Assembly: GCA_045658305.1 (NCBI GenBank)
Contig: JAZOUT010000112.1
Location: forward strand, 1-58,244
DNA length: 58,244 nucleotides
Source: Aphodosoma sp045658305
GTDB lineage: Bacteria > Bacteroidota > Bacteroidia > Bacteroidales > Paludibacteraceae
Direction of reading: 5' to 3'
Shown: positions 7,838-17,536 of the stretch, in pieces
Layout: every line of letters starts with the position of its first letter
How positions within the stretch are numbered: position 1 is the first letter of the stretch
Program-made: the position numbers and the translations under genes
Notes under the pieces: model-generated
Told to the model about the DNA's origin: nothing
Databases searched by the model: none
Seen by the model: only the letters and a program-made list of their open reading frames with translations

Positions 7838-8161
7838 TTAATAATTTGCCATACCACTACACCATCCCGAACATGTATTAGAACAACCAAAAGAACAAGC
7901 TTGAGCACATGCATTTCTACATCCATATTGACAAGTTGCATTACAAGTTCCAGTACATGAACCATAACAAGAATCATCACAACCACCACTACAACTTCCC
8001 ATACAACCATAATTATAACATCCTGTTGCTGCTGCCTCTGTTTTCACAAAAGGCACACTTGACAAAATAGCTGCACCAACTACTGGCAACGCTGCTTTTG
8101 CTGCTTTTTTGAAGAATTCGCGTCTGCTTTGAATTTCTTCTCTTTTGTTTTTTTCTTCCAT
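7838..8161 (-). CDS. Tat-targeted cysteine-repeat (CXXX) peptide precursor
   Basis: 107-residue precursor. Residues 12-19 (SRREFFKK) are a twin-arginine motif, followed by a hydrophobic stretch (AALPVVGAAILSS) and a possible AxA cleavage site at EAAA (residues 42-45). The core starts at Cys48. From Cys53 to Cys101 there is a cysteine every fourth residue, 13 in a row, with small, mostly polar residues between (Gly, Ser, Thr, Ala, Asn). It is first in the operon, so it can be made in excess. I infer that it is modified in the cytoplasm by the downstream radical SAM enzyme and exported folded by TatAC. Free metal-binding peptide (metallothionein-like) is the alternative. Confidence 0.88.
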   Translation of the reverse strand: MEEKNKREEIQSRREFFKKAAKAALPVVGAAILSSVPFVKTEAAATGCYNYGCMGSCSGGCDDSCYGSCTGTCNATCQYGCRNACAQACSFGCSNTCSGWCSGMANY

Positions 8162-8271
8162 AATGATTAGAATTATTAAATTACCCCTACTCGTTTTAGG
8201 ATTTTCGGGTTACTCCTTATATTTTTCCGCATAAATAAAAATTCCAACAAACTCCCTTATCTCATATTTCC

Positions 8272-8306
8272 ATTCATCATTCCTAACTCCTCATTCCTCA
8301 TTCACA
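8272..8306. repeat. 7-bp repeat array (ATTCCTC type), 5 units
   Basis: Units ATTCATC, ATTCCTA, ACTCCTC, ATTCCTC, ATTCACA in exact register. The same type recurs at 31393-31420. Confidence 0.7.
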
Positions 8307-8309
8307 AAT

Positions 8310-8414
8310 ACACACTCTCACGTGGTATTCCCTCTCCCTACCCTCAAGCGAAGTGTAAGCAAACTGCAAGCAAGAAAACCGCCACACCCCAACACACACT
8401 CTCATTGTGTATTC
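8310..8414. repeat. About 110-bp interspersed element, copy 1
   Basis: Bounded by ACACACTCTCACGTGGTATTC and ACACACTCTCATTGTGTATTC, with a middle containing AAGCAAACTGCAAGCAAG and AAAACCGCC. Related copies are at 41801-41908 (inverted) and 51176-51292. Confidence 0.8.
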
Positions 8415-8420
8415 ATTACT

Positions 8421-8448
8421 ATTCCATGTTCCCTACTCCTTGCTCCCT
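8421..8448. repeat. 7-bp repeat array (TTCCCT/ACTCCTT type), 4 units
   Basis: Units ATTCCAT, GTTCCCT, ACTCCTT, GCTCCCT. Same family as 34576-34610 and 50062-50103. Confidence 0.7.
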
Positions 8449-8462
8449 ATCAAAAAGGGCAC

Positions 8463-8499
8463 AAAAAAAACGTGGAATTCGACTGTTGTCGTTCCACGT
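8463..8499 (-). terminator. Terminator of the candidate ncRNA
   Basis: On the minus strand, ACGTGGAA/TTCCACGT arms (8492-8499 with 8470-8477) with an inner CGAC/GTCG pairing, followed by an uninterrupted run of eight T residues. Confidence 0.88.
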
Positions 8500-8783
8500 A
8501 CTGAGGTCTTCGCATTACCCTGATGTCGGAACTGACAACGCGAAGCCCACGTCGAATATAAGTTATAATGATGACTACATTATATGCGCCAAAAGTGTAC
8601 CAAACCAAAGAAGGCACAATCATGGATACTTACATCCCATAGGACATCTATCGTTGTTAGGTTCATGACATCAATATGAAAGTTGCGAAGTTTCAGTACG
8701 TCAGAACAAAACGCTGTATAAACGTCTATCTAATATGTCTGTCAACCCACCCCAAAGAAAGACATACTCCCCGACGTGAGTCC
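8463..8783 (-). ncRNA. Candidate structured non-coding RNA, class not identified
   Basis: About 320 bases with a clear promoter in front (8790-8820) and a terminator at the end (8463-8499). Helices can be drawn by hand. A long helix pairs plus-strand bases 8685-8700 with 8497-8513 (CGTACTGA...CTTCGC with GCGAAG...TCAGTACG). A nested 7-bp helix pairs 8667-8673 with 8521-8527. A 9-bp hairpin near the 5' end pairs 8760-8768 with 8732-8740. The 5' end (CTCACGTC) can also pair with an internal GACGTGGG, which would be a pseudoknot. No convincing ORF fits this strand. I do not see RNase P, tmRNA or SRP signatures. A 6S-like RNA or a Bacteroidales-specific motif such as Bacteroidales-1 should be tested. 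Confidence 0.75.
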
Positions 8784-8789
8784 ACGATG

Positions 8790-8820
8790 CAAAGGTATAA
8801 AAAAAACTTCATTCTGCAAA
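8790..8820 (-). promoter_or_regulatory. Bacteroidota-type promoter for the candidate ncRNA
   Basis: Reading the minus strand: -33 TTTG at 8820-8817, a 19-bp spacer, -7 TACCTTTG at 8797-8790, and expected start near 8783. The -33 element lies in the loop of the terminator of the 2882-residue protein gene. Confidence 0.85.
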
Positions 8821-8839
8821 CAACAGAATGAAGTTTTTT
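8801..8839 (-). terminator. Terminator of the large surface protein operon
   Basis: Perfect 16-bp stem AAAAAACTTCATTCTG/CAGAATGAAGTTTTTT (8801-8816 with 8824-8839) with a 7-base loop, ending in T's on the minus strand, 49 bases after the stop of the 2882-residue gene. Confidence 0.92.
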
Positions 8840-8887
8840 ATCTGATAATAGTGATTTTTTATAAAAACACTAATATATTTCAAAATA

Positions 8888-11800
8888 CTATTTCACAATA
8901 ATCTTACCTTGATATATAGTGCCATTGCCAGCAATTACACGCACTATATACAAACCGCGATTTTCGATTGACAATTGAGTATTGAGAGATGTAGATTGCG
9001 ATGAATAAATACAAGAACCCAACATTGTATAAACTTCAATATACATACCATCTAATTCCTCGATTGTAAAGTCACCCTCAATATTTATTATATCACCAGC
9101 TTGTACTGGATTAGGATATAATACCAAATCAGACAACTTATTATTTTCAACACCAACAGGCTCGCCAACCTCAAGTTTGAGTATTATAACACTTGAGCAA
9201 CCCTCTCTTTCAACCACAAACTCATCGGTGTAAGAACCAACTTTTGTGCTTTCATCATAAACTTTTGACGCAAAAGTATAAGGGAGATCATCTGTAGTAA
9301 TTTTTTGTTCAACATGAATAGTATCCTCATCTAACTCTACGAGATTAAGCACAATTGTACTATCGCATCCACCAACAGAAGTCAATGGCAATGTATAGGA
9401 ACCTCCCATCGGAATACCTGAGAATCCATGACCCGTATAAGTATCGCCAGGACACATAAACTCATTTAATATAAGACGGAAATTATCGGCAACATCAACT
9501 GTCAAAGTAACAATTGAATCACAACCAATCACAGATTTGAATGTTTGAGTATAAACCCCAGATTCGGTAATCAATCTATCACCAAACTGATATGTCTTAC
9601 CACTACACAAACCAATAGTGTCATAAACCATTGGAGCATCTGAGACATTGAGCAATAGAGTAACAATTGAATCGCAACCTGTAACTTGAGAAACAAGTGT
9701 ATCAACATATATACCTGTTCGATTATACTCTTGATTATTCCATGAATAAGTTGCTCCAAAGCAAATGGTATCAGCGAATACGACTTCAGGAATAGGGTTT
9801 ACTCCAATATTAACAACAACAACAGAGTCGCAACCTATATGAGATTTTAATTTTTGCTTATATACACCAGCTCTATCTAAAGAATTAAAGTTGTGTTGAG
9901 CATATACATCTCCACTACATAAAACTTCATCAAATGAGGTCACAGACATTGGCAACACATTCACAGATATACTATAAATAGTGTCTTCCTCTACTACATC
10001 ATTTGCATATCCATAATAGGTAAATGAATTCTCGCCGATATTCAATTCGGATGACAATTTAACAAAATCGTCATAACGATAATCTTCTGTTTCACAAATA
10101 GTAGATTTTACATCTTTTTTCACAACAGAATTGATACGAATATCATCCAAATGCAACTGCGAAGTTACAGCAGAACGACATTCAGAATAGAACGCAAGAC
10201 GAATAACTTTACCGCTATATTTAGACAAATCTATCTCATAAACAGCGCCATCATAAGGAATAGCATTATAATCAAAATCGGCATTACCTTTATTAGCCCA
10301 AACAAACTTATTTGTTTCAACCCAACTACGTCCATTATCATCAGACACAACAACATAGAAAACATCATCGACATTACTCAAAGTAGAATCTGGTTTATGA
10401 ACACCATCATCATCAGTAAGAGCCAAATTAAACATCAGCCTATTTTCGCCTGTTGGCAATTCGATTGAAGGGGAGAATATCCAACAATAAGGATTTGTCT
10501 CACGAGTTTGGAAAGAGGTAACATACGTAGCCAAATGACCATCAGTAACAGTCCAACCAAGAGGACTTGTAGCATCTGTAATCATTGCACTACCTGTCTT
10601 GTCGAATATTTCAGTAGCACTCACACCACACGAACGTTGCCAATGACGAGGAGAAAATGATTTAGTATTAAATGTACCTAACAATTCTGTAGAATACAAA
10701 GTAGAATACGCTGTAATACAATTAGTAGCAGAAGACCATTCTGACTTATTGGTTTCACCACAAACTTGTCGTGCTCTAATATAATAATCCTTACCCGGCA
10801 AAAGATTTGTCAATACAACAGGGAAAGTATCAATCATATCTGTACGCCAAATTTCACGGAAATCTTCATTAAGCGATAATTGCACTTCATATCCAGCTGC
10901 CCCATTAGTTGTTGCATTAAGACGAGCTGTAGTTGCTGTAGCCTCTTCTACCATCATTGATGTAGGAGTCATACAATCAGAAACATAATCTACAACAACG
11001 TCATCAATATACATTTGATTATTTTCATAACCATCATACATGTCATTTTTGAACGTAATAAACTTACCTTTTGTGCCTTTTAACAACACAGAGTGTTTAC
11101 GCCAATAATTATTTCCTTCTACGTCATCATAAACAAATTGACCATGAGCCATACATGCATCTTCTGTAGTATAAGGATATGACAATACTTGTAGTGGCAC
11201 AAAAGTAGAAGGGTCATTAGGATTAGTCATCGTACCAACAGTTATCTTACGAGCAAAAACTGCATTAAGACCTGTATGATCAATATTATCAGTACCCTTT
11301 ATAGAACCAAATGGACGCATCCAGAAAGTAACTTGCAATTCATCATAATTACCATCAATAAGAGGCAAAGAGATATATCCACCAACTTTTTCTTCTGAAT
11401 TTGAATAAAACTTCAAAGCATATTTACCTGTACGTGCTATTTGATGAATTCCACTTGTGTACATGTGAGGATATGAAATGGTATTATCCTTGATAAAAGG
11501 AAATTCTTCTACATTTGCATGTCCACGAGTAAAACAATCAGGGACACGATAAGATGTATTAGGCTCACCATTTTCATAAGATGGTAATAAATATCCCTCT
11601 TCTAATTCAAATGAGAATACAGTTCCAAGAGGCTTAGGATCACAAGGTGTAGTAAATTTATAAACCTCAGACCAGAAACTCAAATCTTCATTTCCATCAC
11701 AATTAGCCTGAACATATATGAAATAATCTGTATTAGCAGTTAAATTCTCTATTCTCGCAATATTTGTAGTTACTGTACTTGAGAATGCCACAGATTTAGA

Positions 11801-14800
11801 ATCTGCTTTGTCTGGATTTAATTCTTTAGTGAGAGCTACAACATTATAAGAAACAGGATTATTGCCAACTGGTTGCCAACTAATTGATAAATATGTAGAA
11901 TTTATATCCTCAATATCAAGTTTATAAGGATAAGCACAAGATGATTTTTCAATAAGAATATTATCTATAGCAGCAGACAATGTATTCGAATTCACCACAT
12001 CATCATTTTCCCAATAAACTACAAAACGATAAAATCCTTCCATCTCAGGAGTAATCATAAATGTTTTTGAATAAGCACACCAATAAGAAGTTGAATTAAA
12101 CACACCTCCATCACGACCTAAATCTATCCAATTGTCAGGGAACGATTGTTTAGCTGCAGAAAGAGTAACTACCGAACCATCAAAATTATAAACGACTCCG
12201 CTACCTTCTTCAAATTGAGATAACGCAGGTATCAAGAATACACGCATATAATCAGTAGCATCACCCATTGACTTCCAATCAAACGAAACGGTATAAACAC
12301 CTGCTTTCATATCAAATGTTCGATAAGCCCAAGTTTTAGTAGGCTTATTTGTATATTTAGCCGAAAGACCAGCATTTGAAGATACATAAAGAGAGTCTGT
12401 ATTATACCATTTATTTACAACTTGCAATTCCGATACAGAAAGTTTCCACAATCCATTTTCATTTTGATTGTCAAATTTATTCTCGTATGGGAACATAGAA
12501 ACTGGGACTTCAAAAGTTGTATATGTTTCGCACAATGACCATCCTGAAACATCTGTTGCAGAACAATAAGCACGAACATAGAAATCATAACTTGTATTAG
12601 GTTGCAATCCATTAACAGCAAAAATAGTATCTGTTATCGAAACGATAGAGCCTGCCGACTCAACATCAAAACCAGAAATGCCATATTTCACATCATATTT
12701 AATTGCACCTTCATGCGAGAATACAAATTCGGCATATGTATCACCAAGCGATTGCAAACGGAAATCTGTTGGTCGCTGACATGTAGGCACAAGTTCAACC
12801 AAAACATCATCAATATAGAAACCACCCATAGTGCCACTCTTATCTGTGACTTTCGCTCTATTAAGCGTATAATCTGCTTTAAATGCTACATGTTTTCCAA
12901 TACCAGTATATTGTGATAAAGGAATTACAATATGGTCATATTGCAATGTACCATTTACCAAAATTGTATCAATAGGTTCGAACGTTTCCTCTATCTTAGC
13001 TCTTGTAGACACGTTAGATACAGCTCCTACTACTATTGCACGTTGTGATTTAGCTACATCTGTGTCTGGCTTATATTTAAACGAAACTTGACACTCCTTC
13101 AAATCATTAGTATTCAATTGTGGCGAAACCAAATAAGTCGTAATTGCAGCATCATTAGCATACAAATAAACAACTTTATTGCTTCCATTATCTAACGACA
13201 ATGCAGGGTAACGATATTGCTCTTCATTACCATCAATAATATAATAACCTATCCAATCAAGAGGATTAAAATATTCCCCTGTATAGCGATTTTGAGAGAA
13301 AGAATCATAATAAGGCAAATCTGCGATAGCTAACTGAGAAGTTGTAAAACACATAACAGGCGACCATTCTCCATATCCACCTTCATCGCAAGTAGAACGT
13401 ACAATAAGATAGAAATCAGTATTTACAGTCAAACCTTTGACTTCTAATTTACCATCTGTAATTGTTTGTGTTTGCACGGCATCGAATGCCTCTTGCGAAT
13501 TTTCTCCAACTACATATTTCACCTGATATGGAGCCTTTCCTCCATACAATTGAAGATTTATGCTATTTGACGTAGAACCGACCTCTTTTACCTTAGGTGA
13601 TACACATTCTGGTATTACATCAATAACTACATCATCAATAAAAACAACATTACTCTTAGTATTCTCTGACAAGAACATCACATAACGACCATATTCGCCA
13701 TAATAGTCACCTGTATACTCATCAAAGCACACTTCATAATCCAATCCCTCACCTGGTTGTATTTTCAAAGTAGCAACATTTTCACGTGAACCCATATCGG
13801 TTGGATCTGTAATAATTGCAACCATCAACTCACGAGCATATTGAGAAGATGCATAGTTGCCAACAGAAGCATGGAATTTCACACGAAGACGAGAAATATC
13901 ATCAACATCAATCTCTGGTGTTATTGCATAAGCACCATTATCTGTAATTGTAGATCGCAACATCAACGAAGCAGAGCCACTATTAGAATACTCATTAGAA
14001 CAATAAGGAATATTGGCAGCAGAAGCCCCTTCTGTCAAATTACCAACAATATAACAATTTGGTTTAGAACCTTGCCCTACTCCATAATAATCAAACGCCT
14101 CTACCAACTTCTCATTTATATCTATAAGATCACACTCTGTATAGAAATGACCTACAACCCAATCGCTTTGAGTAGTATCAGAACAAATTGCTTGCACATA
14201 AAAATGATAAGGTCTATTAGCCTTAAGATTAGTAAGATTATAAGAAGTTTGTGAATAATTTTTCTCAACTACCAAAATATCACCACCTACAACAGCATTA
14301 GTATATTCCACATCAGCCAATTCACGAGCAGAAACCACTAAATTATAAATAGTTACAGATGAAGACCAAGATATTGTCGCAGTTCCTTTTGTAACATTTG
14401 ATGCAGAAAGATTACGAGGGGCAGCACAAGGATTCACTGGAGGATTAACTACCTCTCCTCCTCCTTGATTACCTCCATCATCTTCACCGTCATCCTCACC
14501 ATCATTACCTCCTCCTGTATTAGATGAGATAGAAACAACTACATTATCAATATAATTCATATTTGTCTCACTAATAGCACGAATAGCAACATGTTTGCCA
14601 CTACCAATATATGATTCAAATTTTGAAACATGTCTGCTCCACGAATCATTAGGCTCAATAGTATCAACAGCAACAAACGTAGCAACATCCAAAGGATCAG
14701 TCATAACACCTACTTCAACTGTATAAGACACAGAGTCTGCTATCATATAAAATGCCATTTGAAGACGAGTAACATCTGCATTAAATTGAGGGAATGCAAT

Positions 14801-17536
14801 ATAACTACCACGACCCAAAACAAGTGATTTATCTCCTGTGTATTTAACAGTATTAGACAAATGCGGATAATAATAAGTAACATCTATACTGTTATCCACA
14901 TATTGTTTAGGTTTAGTATAAAGACATGGTATAGGGAAATTACTATTAGACGCATCTACCAACCAATCCTTATCATCAAAATCCATTGTATATGGAACAT
15001 TCTCAACCTGACGACACTCAGTTTTAAATGATTGAGGCAACGACCAAACACTCAATTCGCCTTCACAATTCGATTGGACATAATAATAATATGTTTTTTT
15101 ACCAGTATTTAATCCCGAAATTGTAACCTCATTCTTATTAGTCGATTGCTTCACAAAATACTGATCACGAGACAATCCATCTATCTCATCAGCAGAATAC
15201 TCTTTGGTTGTAACCAAAACATTCCAAGATGAAGCTCCATTATTTTTCCAAGAAATAGTTGCTTTATCTACCTCAACCTCTGCTTTAATATCAGTAGGCT
15301 CTGCACAAGCATTACTTTCATAAAAACGAACATCATCAATCCATAGATGCGACCATGCATTAGTATATTCATAAGCTGACCTTACAGCAAAAAAACGACC
15401 TTCAAACTTATATTGACTCAAATCATAAGCATAAGAAAGATAATTTGCCTTTGTCATCGTTGCAATCGTTATAGTATCTATTGGCTGGAATGATTCAACA
15501 TCATTCGCATCAGACATTATACCAATTGTAAAGGTTGCAGGCTCAATAAGATGTCGAGTAGCATAAAAACTAATTTTTGTTTGCGTAGGATTTACCATCT
15601 CAGGAAAAATTATCACTTGATAATCACCTGCTTTACGAATTTCCATATGCAATTCCCATTGAGAACGAGACTCTTTTCCCCACCATTGCTCTGTACTTTC
15701 AGGAAATACAGAATTATTTGACAATGTCAACAATCCATTACTTAACTTATAAGTAGATTTGCCTGGATTATAATGGGTTGACAAATCAAATGTATTAATA
15801 TCAAAAGTAACAGTTGTTGGATAACTATAAAATTTTTCAGGCATCAAAACTTGCACCGGATTACTCCAAGCACCTGTATCATTAAGATTTATATGACGAC
15901 CATAAACATAATAAGTAACCCATGGGAACAAACCTTCCACACGACAAGGTGCCGAATCATACACCTTACGAGCAACAACTTTTTTATTATCTATTTTCGA
16001 CGTATTCAATAATACATTAGAAACAATCACTTCATATTGAGCTGATTCTTCTTCCAAGAATTTAACATCCAATGCTTCTGCTGCAGGTAAACATACCTTA
16101 ATCTTAGCCTTTGGCGTAGTAGGAATTTCTTCAACCAACAAATTATCTATTACAAAAGCATTCGTGCCATCCTTAAACTCCGACATAAATGTTATATACT
16201 TACCATCCCCCTCATAATTTTCAAACGACACCATAACCTCTTCAAAATCCGCCACTGATTTAATCTCTACAGTATCAACAGGCACAAATGTTTTCTTATT
16301 AGATGGGTCGGTCATAACACCAACCATAATTTTACAAGAATTACCCATTGGCACCAAACCATCTGTTACATAGTTTATAGTCCAAAACGACAGTTGTACA
16401 CGTTTTATACTATCTATATAAATTTCTGGTATACAAATATAAGAATAGGCTCCCTTACCAATAGCAGTCTCTGTATTCAATGCACCTTGAAAGAAAAGAG
16501 CACTTGTCGAGTCAGGAGAATATTTCAACCTATCACTTCTTGTTTGATGTGTATTGATAAAAGGAGGAACTGCTTTATTACGAGATGAATAAGCAAACCA
16601 ATTTTCAACTGAAGATGTTGTATTTTCAATATAATCCATATTAAAATCTTCATAATATGGAAGCATCAACATATCCGAAGTTTTAAATTGACAACCATCG
16701 CTCCAATCACTATTTTCTCCAACACACTCTGATTGCACATAAAAATAATATTCTGTTGCAGGATAAAGATCTAGAATCTCGAAAGAATACTCAGCTCCAT
16801 CAACCTTATAGTCTTTTATTTCTGCATCTGTCGATTCAACACCTAATAATTGACGCACAGATAATGGCTTATTAGATATTCTCACATTATAATTCAACGC
16901 ATCAAATGAACCTGCCCACTCTACAGCTGCAGATGTACCAGTGATTTTCCCAACAGCAAGATTAAATGGTTGTGTACAATTAGGAATAGAACGAACTTCT
17001 ACATCATCAATAACAACACCACGACCCAAATTATCTTTTGCTTCAAAAGCCAACTGATAAGTACTTGTAGGCACGGCCAAACGAATAGTATCTCGATGCC
17101 AACCAGAAGAATAGTCACTATATGTTTTCAAAGTAACCCAATTGCTTTTAGGTGTACGACGATACAAAATTTTCAATGTATCAAAGTCACCTGCCCATTT
17201 TTCTTGTGCATAAGAAAGACACAAAATAGGTTGAAAAACCTTCGACAAATCCAATTCAGGCAAAATCAATCGAGTAACATATGCTGTCGTTTGGTTTGTA
17301 TTATTACGAAAAGCTATACGTTTAGAACCACTTACCGCCCCTATTGGATTTTCTAAATCGCCTGATTCAGCAATCCAATCATAATTACCATAAACTTGTT
17401 CCTGAGTCCATGTTGATGGCATACCATTTTCAAAGTCCTCAAATAAAATAACGGTTTTATCTTGAGCTTTAAGAGACTGTGCAACACCTAAGGCACAAAA
17501 GACGGTTAATAACAAAAATATCTTTTTCATAATCAT
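8888..17536 (-). CDS. Giant T9SS-secreted multidomain surface protein (jelly-roll and Fn3 repeats)
   Basis: 2882 residues. A signal peptide is followed by nine beta-jelly-roll modules of MAM/choice-of-anchor-J type. Most end in a V/Y-I-D-D-V or I-D-N-x line (VVIDDVEVRS, LWIDDVRFYE, VFIDDVVIDV, MYIDDVVVDY) and lead into fibronectin type III-like domains that open with C-x-x-P. A Gly/Asp-rich linker sits near residues 1005-1025. Residues about 2480-2770 hold five short modules of the G-x-Y...GCDSIVTL type. The last about 75 residues (LVLYPNP... to the final KIIVK) are a T9SS type A sorting domain. Its ATG overlaps the upstream stop (ATGA). Probably a surface adhesin or polymer-binding protein; no catalytic motif recognised. 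Confidence 0.88.
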   Translation of the reverse strand: MIMKKIFLLLTVFCALGVAQSLKAQDKTVILFEDFENGMPSTWTQEQVYGNYDWIAESGDLENPIGAVSGSKRIAFRNNTNQTTAYVTRLILPELDLSKVFQPILCLSYAQEKWAGDFDTLKILYRRTPKSNWVTLKTYSDYSSGWHRDTIRLAVPTSTYQLAFEAKDNLGRGVVIDDVEVRSIPNCTQPFNLAVGKITGTSAAVEWAGSFDALNYNVRISNKPLSVRQLLGVESTDAEIKDYKVDGAEYSFEILDLYPATEYYFYVQSECVGENSDWSDGCQFKTSDMLMLPYYEDFNMDYIENTTSSVENWFAYSSRNKAVPPFINTHQTRSDRLKYSPDSTSALFFQGALNTETAIGKGAYSYICIPEIYIDSIKRVQLSFWTINYVTDGLVPMGNSCKIMVGVMTDPSNKKTFVPVDTVEIKSVADFEEVMVSFENYEGDGKYITFMSEFKDGTNAFVIDNLLVEEIPTTPKAKIKVCLPAAEALDVKFLEEESAQYEVIVSNVLLNTSKIDNKKVVARKVYDSAPCRVEGLFPWVTYYVYGRHINLNDTGAWSNPVQVLMPEKFYSYPTTVTFDINTFDLSTHYNPGKSTYKLSNGLLTLSNNSVFPESTEQWWGKESRSQWELHMEIRKAGDYQVIIFPEMVNPTQTKISFYATRHLIEPATFTIGIMSDANDVESFQPIDTITIATMTKANYLSYAYDLSQYKFEGRFFAVRSAYEYTNAWSHLWIDDVRFYESNACAEPTDIKAEVEVDKATISWKNNGASSWNVLVTTKEYSADEIDGLSRDQYFVKQSTNKNEVTISGLNTGKKTYYYYVQSNCEGELSVWSLPQSFKTECRQVENVPYTMDFDDKDWLVDASNSNFPIPCLYTKPKQYVDNSIDVTYYYPHLSNTVKYTGDKSLVLGRGSYIAFPQFNADVTRLQMAFYMIADSVSYTVEVGVMTDPLDVATFVAVDTIEPNDSWSRHVSKFESYIGSGKHVAIRAISETNMNYIDNVVVSISSNTGGGNDGEDDGEDDGGNQGGGEVVNPPVNPCAAPRNLSASNVTKGTATISWSSSVTIYNLVVSARELADVEYTNAVVGGDILVVEKNYSQTSYNLTNLKANRPYHFYVQAICSDTTQSDWVVGHFYTECDLIDINEKLVEAFDYYGVGQGSKPNCYIVGNLTEGASAANIPYCSNEYSNSGSASLMLRSTITDNGAYAITPEIDVDDISRLRVKFHASVGNYASSQYARELMVAIITDPTDMGSRENVATLKIQPGEGLDYEVCFDEYTGDYYGEYGRYVMFLSENTKSNVVFIDDVVIDVIPECVSPKVKEVGSTSNSINLQLYGGKAPYQVKYVVGENSQEAFDAVQTQTITDGKLEVKGLTVNTDFYLIVRSTCDEGGYGEWSPVMCFTTSQLAIADLPYYDSFSQNRYTGEYFNPLDWIGYYIIDGNEEQYRYPALSLDNGSNKVVYLYANDAAITTYLVSPQLNTNDLKECQVSFKYKPDTDVAKSQRAIVVGAVSNVSTRAKIEETFEPIDTILVNGTLQYDHIVIPLSQYTGIGKHVAFKADYTLNRAKVTDKSGTMGGFYIDDVLVELVPTCQRPTDFRLQSLGDTYAEFVFSHEGAIKYDVKYGISGFDVESAGSIVSITDTIFAVNGLQPNTSYDFYVRAYCSATDVSGWSLCETYTTFEVPVSMFPYENKFDNQNENGLWKLSVSELQVVNKWYNTDSLYVSSNAGLSAKYTNKPTKTWAYRTFDMKAGVYTVSFDWKSMGDATDYMRVFLIPALSQFEEGSGVVYNFDGSVVTLSAAKQSFPDNWIDLGRDGGVFNSTSYWCAYSKTFMITPEMEGFYRFVVYWENDDVVNSNTLSAAIDNILIEKSSCAYPYKLDIEDINSTYLSISWQPVGNNPVSYNVVALTKELNPDKADSKSVAFSSTVTTNIARIENLTANTDYFIYVQANCDGNEDLSFWSEVYKFTTPCDPKPLGTVFSFELEEGYLLPSYENGEPNTSYRVPDCFTRGHANVEEFPFIKDNTISYPHMYTSGIHQIARTGKYALKFYSNSEEKVGGYISLPLIDGNYDELQVTFWMRPFGSIKGTDNIDHTGLNAVFARKITVGTMTNPNDPSTFVPLQVLSYPYTTEDACMAHGQFVYDDVEGNNYWRKHSVLLKGTKGKFITFKNDMYDGYENNQMYIDDVVVDYVSDCMTPTSMMVEEATATTARLNATTNGAAGYEVQLSLNEDFREIWRTDMIDTFPVVLTNLLPGKDYYIRARQVCGETNKSEWSSATNCITAYSTLYSTELLGTFNTKSFSPRHWQRSCGVSATEIFDKTGSAMITDATSPLGWTVTDGHLATYVTSFQTRETNPYCWIFSPSIELPTGENRLMFNLALTDDDGVHKPDSTLSNVDDVFYVVVSDDNGRSWVETNKFVWANKGNADFDYNAIPYDGAVYEIDLSKYSGKVIRLAFYSECRSAVTSQLHLDDIRINSVVKKDVKSTICETEDYRYDDFVKLSSELNIGENSFTYYGYANDVVEEDTIYSISVNVLPMSVTSFDEVLCSGDVYAQHNFNSLDRAGVYKQKLKSHIGCDSVVVVNIGVNPIPEVVFADTICFGATYSWNNQEYNRTGIYVDTLVSQVTGCDSIVTLLLNVSDAPMVYDTIGLCSGKTYQFGDRLITESGVYTQTFKSVIGCDSIVTLTVDVADNFRLILNEFMCPGDTYTGHGFSGIPMGGSYTLPLTSVGGCDSTIVLNLVELDEDTIHVEQKITTDDLPYTFASKVYDESTKVGSYTDEFVVEREGCSSVIILKLEVGEPVGVENNKLSDLVLYPNPVQAGDIINIEGDFTIEELDGMYIEVYTMLGSCIYSSQSTSLNTQLSIENRGLYIVRVIAGNGTIYQGKIIVK
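8967..8987 (-). repeat. 7-bp repeat array (ATTGAGT type), 3 units, inside the sorting domain
   Basis: ATTGACA, ATTGAGT, ATTGAGA in register. Encodes the LNTQLSIEN part of the C-terminal sorting domain. Short, so chance is possible. Confidence 0.45.

Larger units (their letters stand above)
8162..8462. other. Leader region upstream of the cysteine-repeat peptide operon; repeats only
   Basis: No gene is seen in these 300 bases. They contain two 7-bp repeat arrays (8272-8306, 8421-8448) and one copy of the 105-bp ACACA/TGTGT element (8310-8414). I find no TAnnTTTG promoter on the minus strand just before the precursor gene. The nearest canonical promoter is that of the RNA gene at 8790-8820, so the operon either uses a divergent promoter or depends on readthrough. 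Confidence 0.6.

Noticed and set aside
7838..8161. Metallothionein as the call for the precursor
   Set aside because: Strict CxxxCxxx spacing, a Tat signal and linked radical SAM genes fit a modified peptide better, though metal binding by the product is not excluded.
8322..8668. ORFs of 60 and 87 residues on the plus strand
   Set aside because: They run through repeat DNA and the antisense strand of the candidate ncRNA, with no recognisable protein content.
8463..8783. RNase P RNA, tmRNA or SRP RNA
   Set aside because: I looked for the RNase P GAGGAAAGTCC core, a tmRNA tag frame with its tRNA-like ends, and the SRP tetraloop region and saw none. Class left open.
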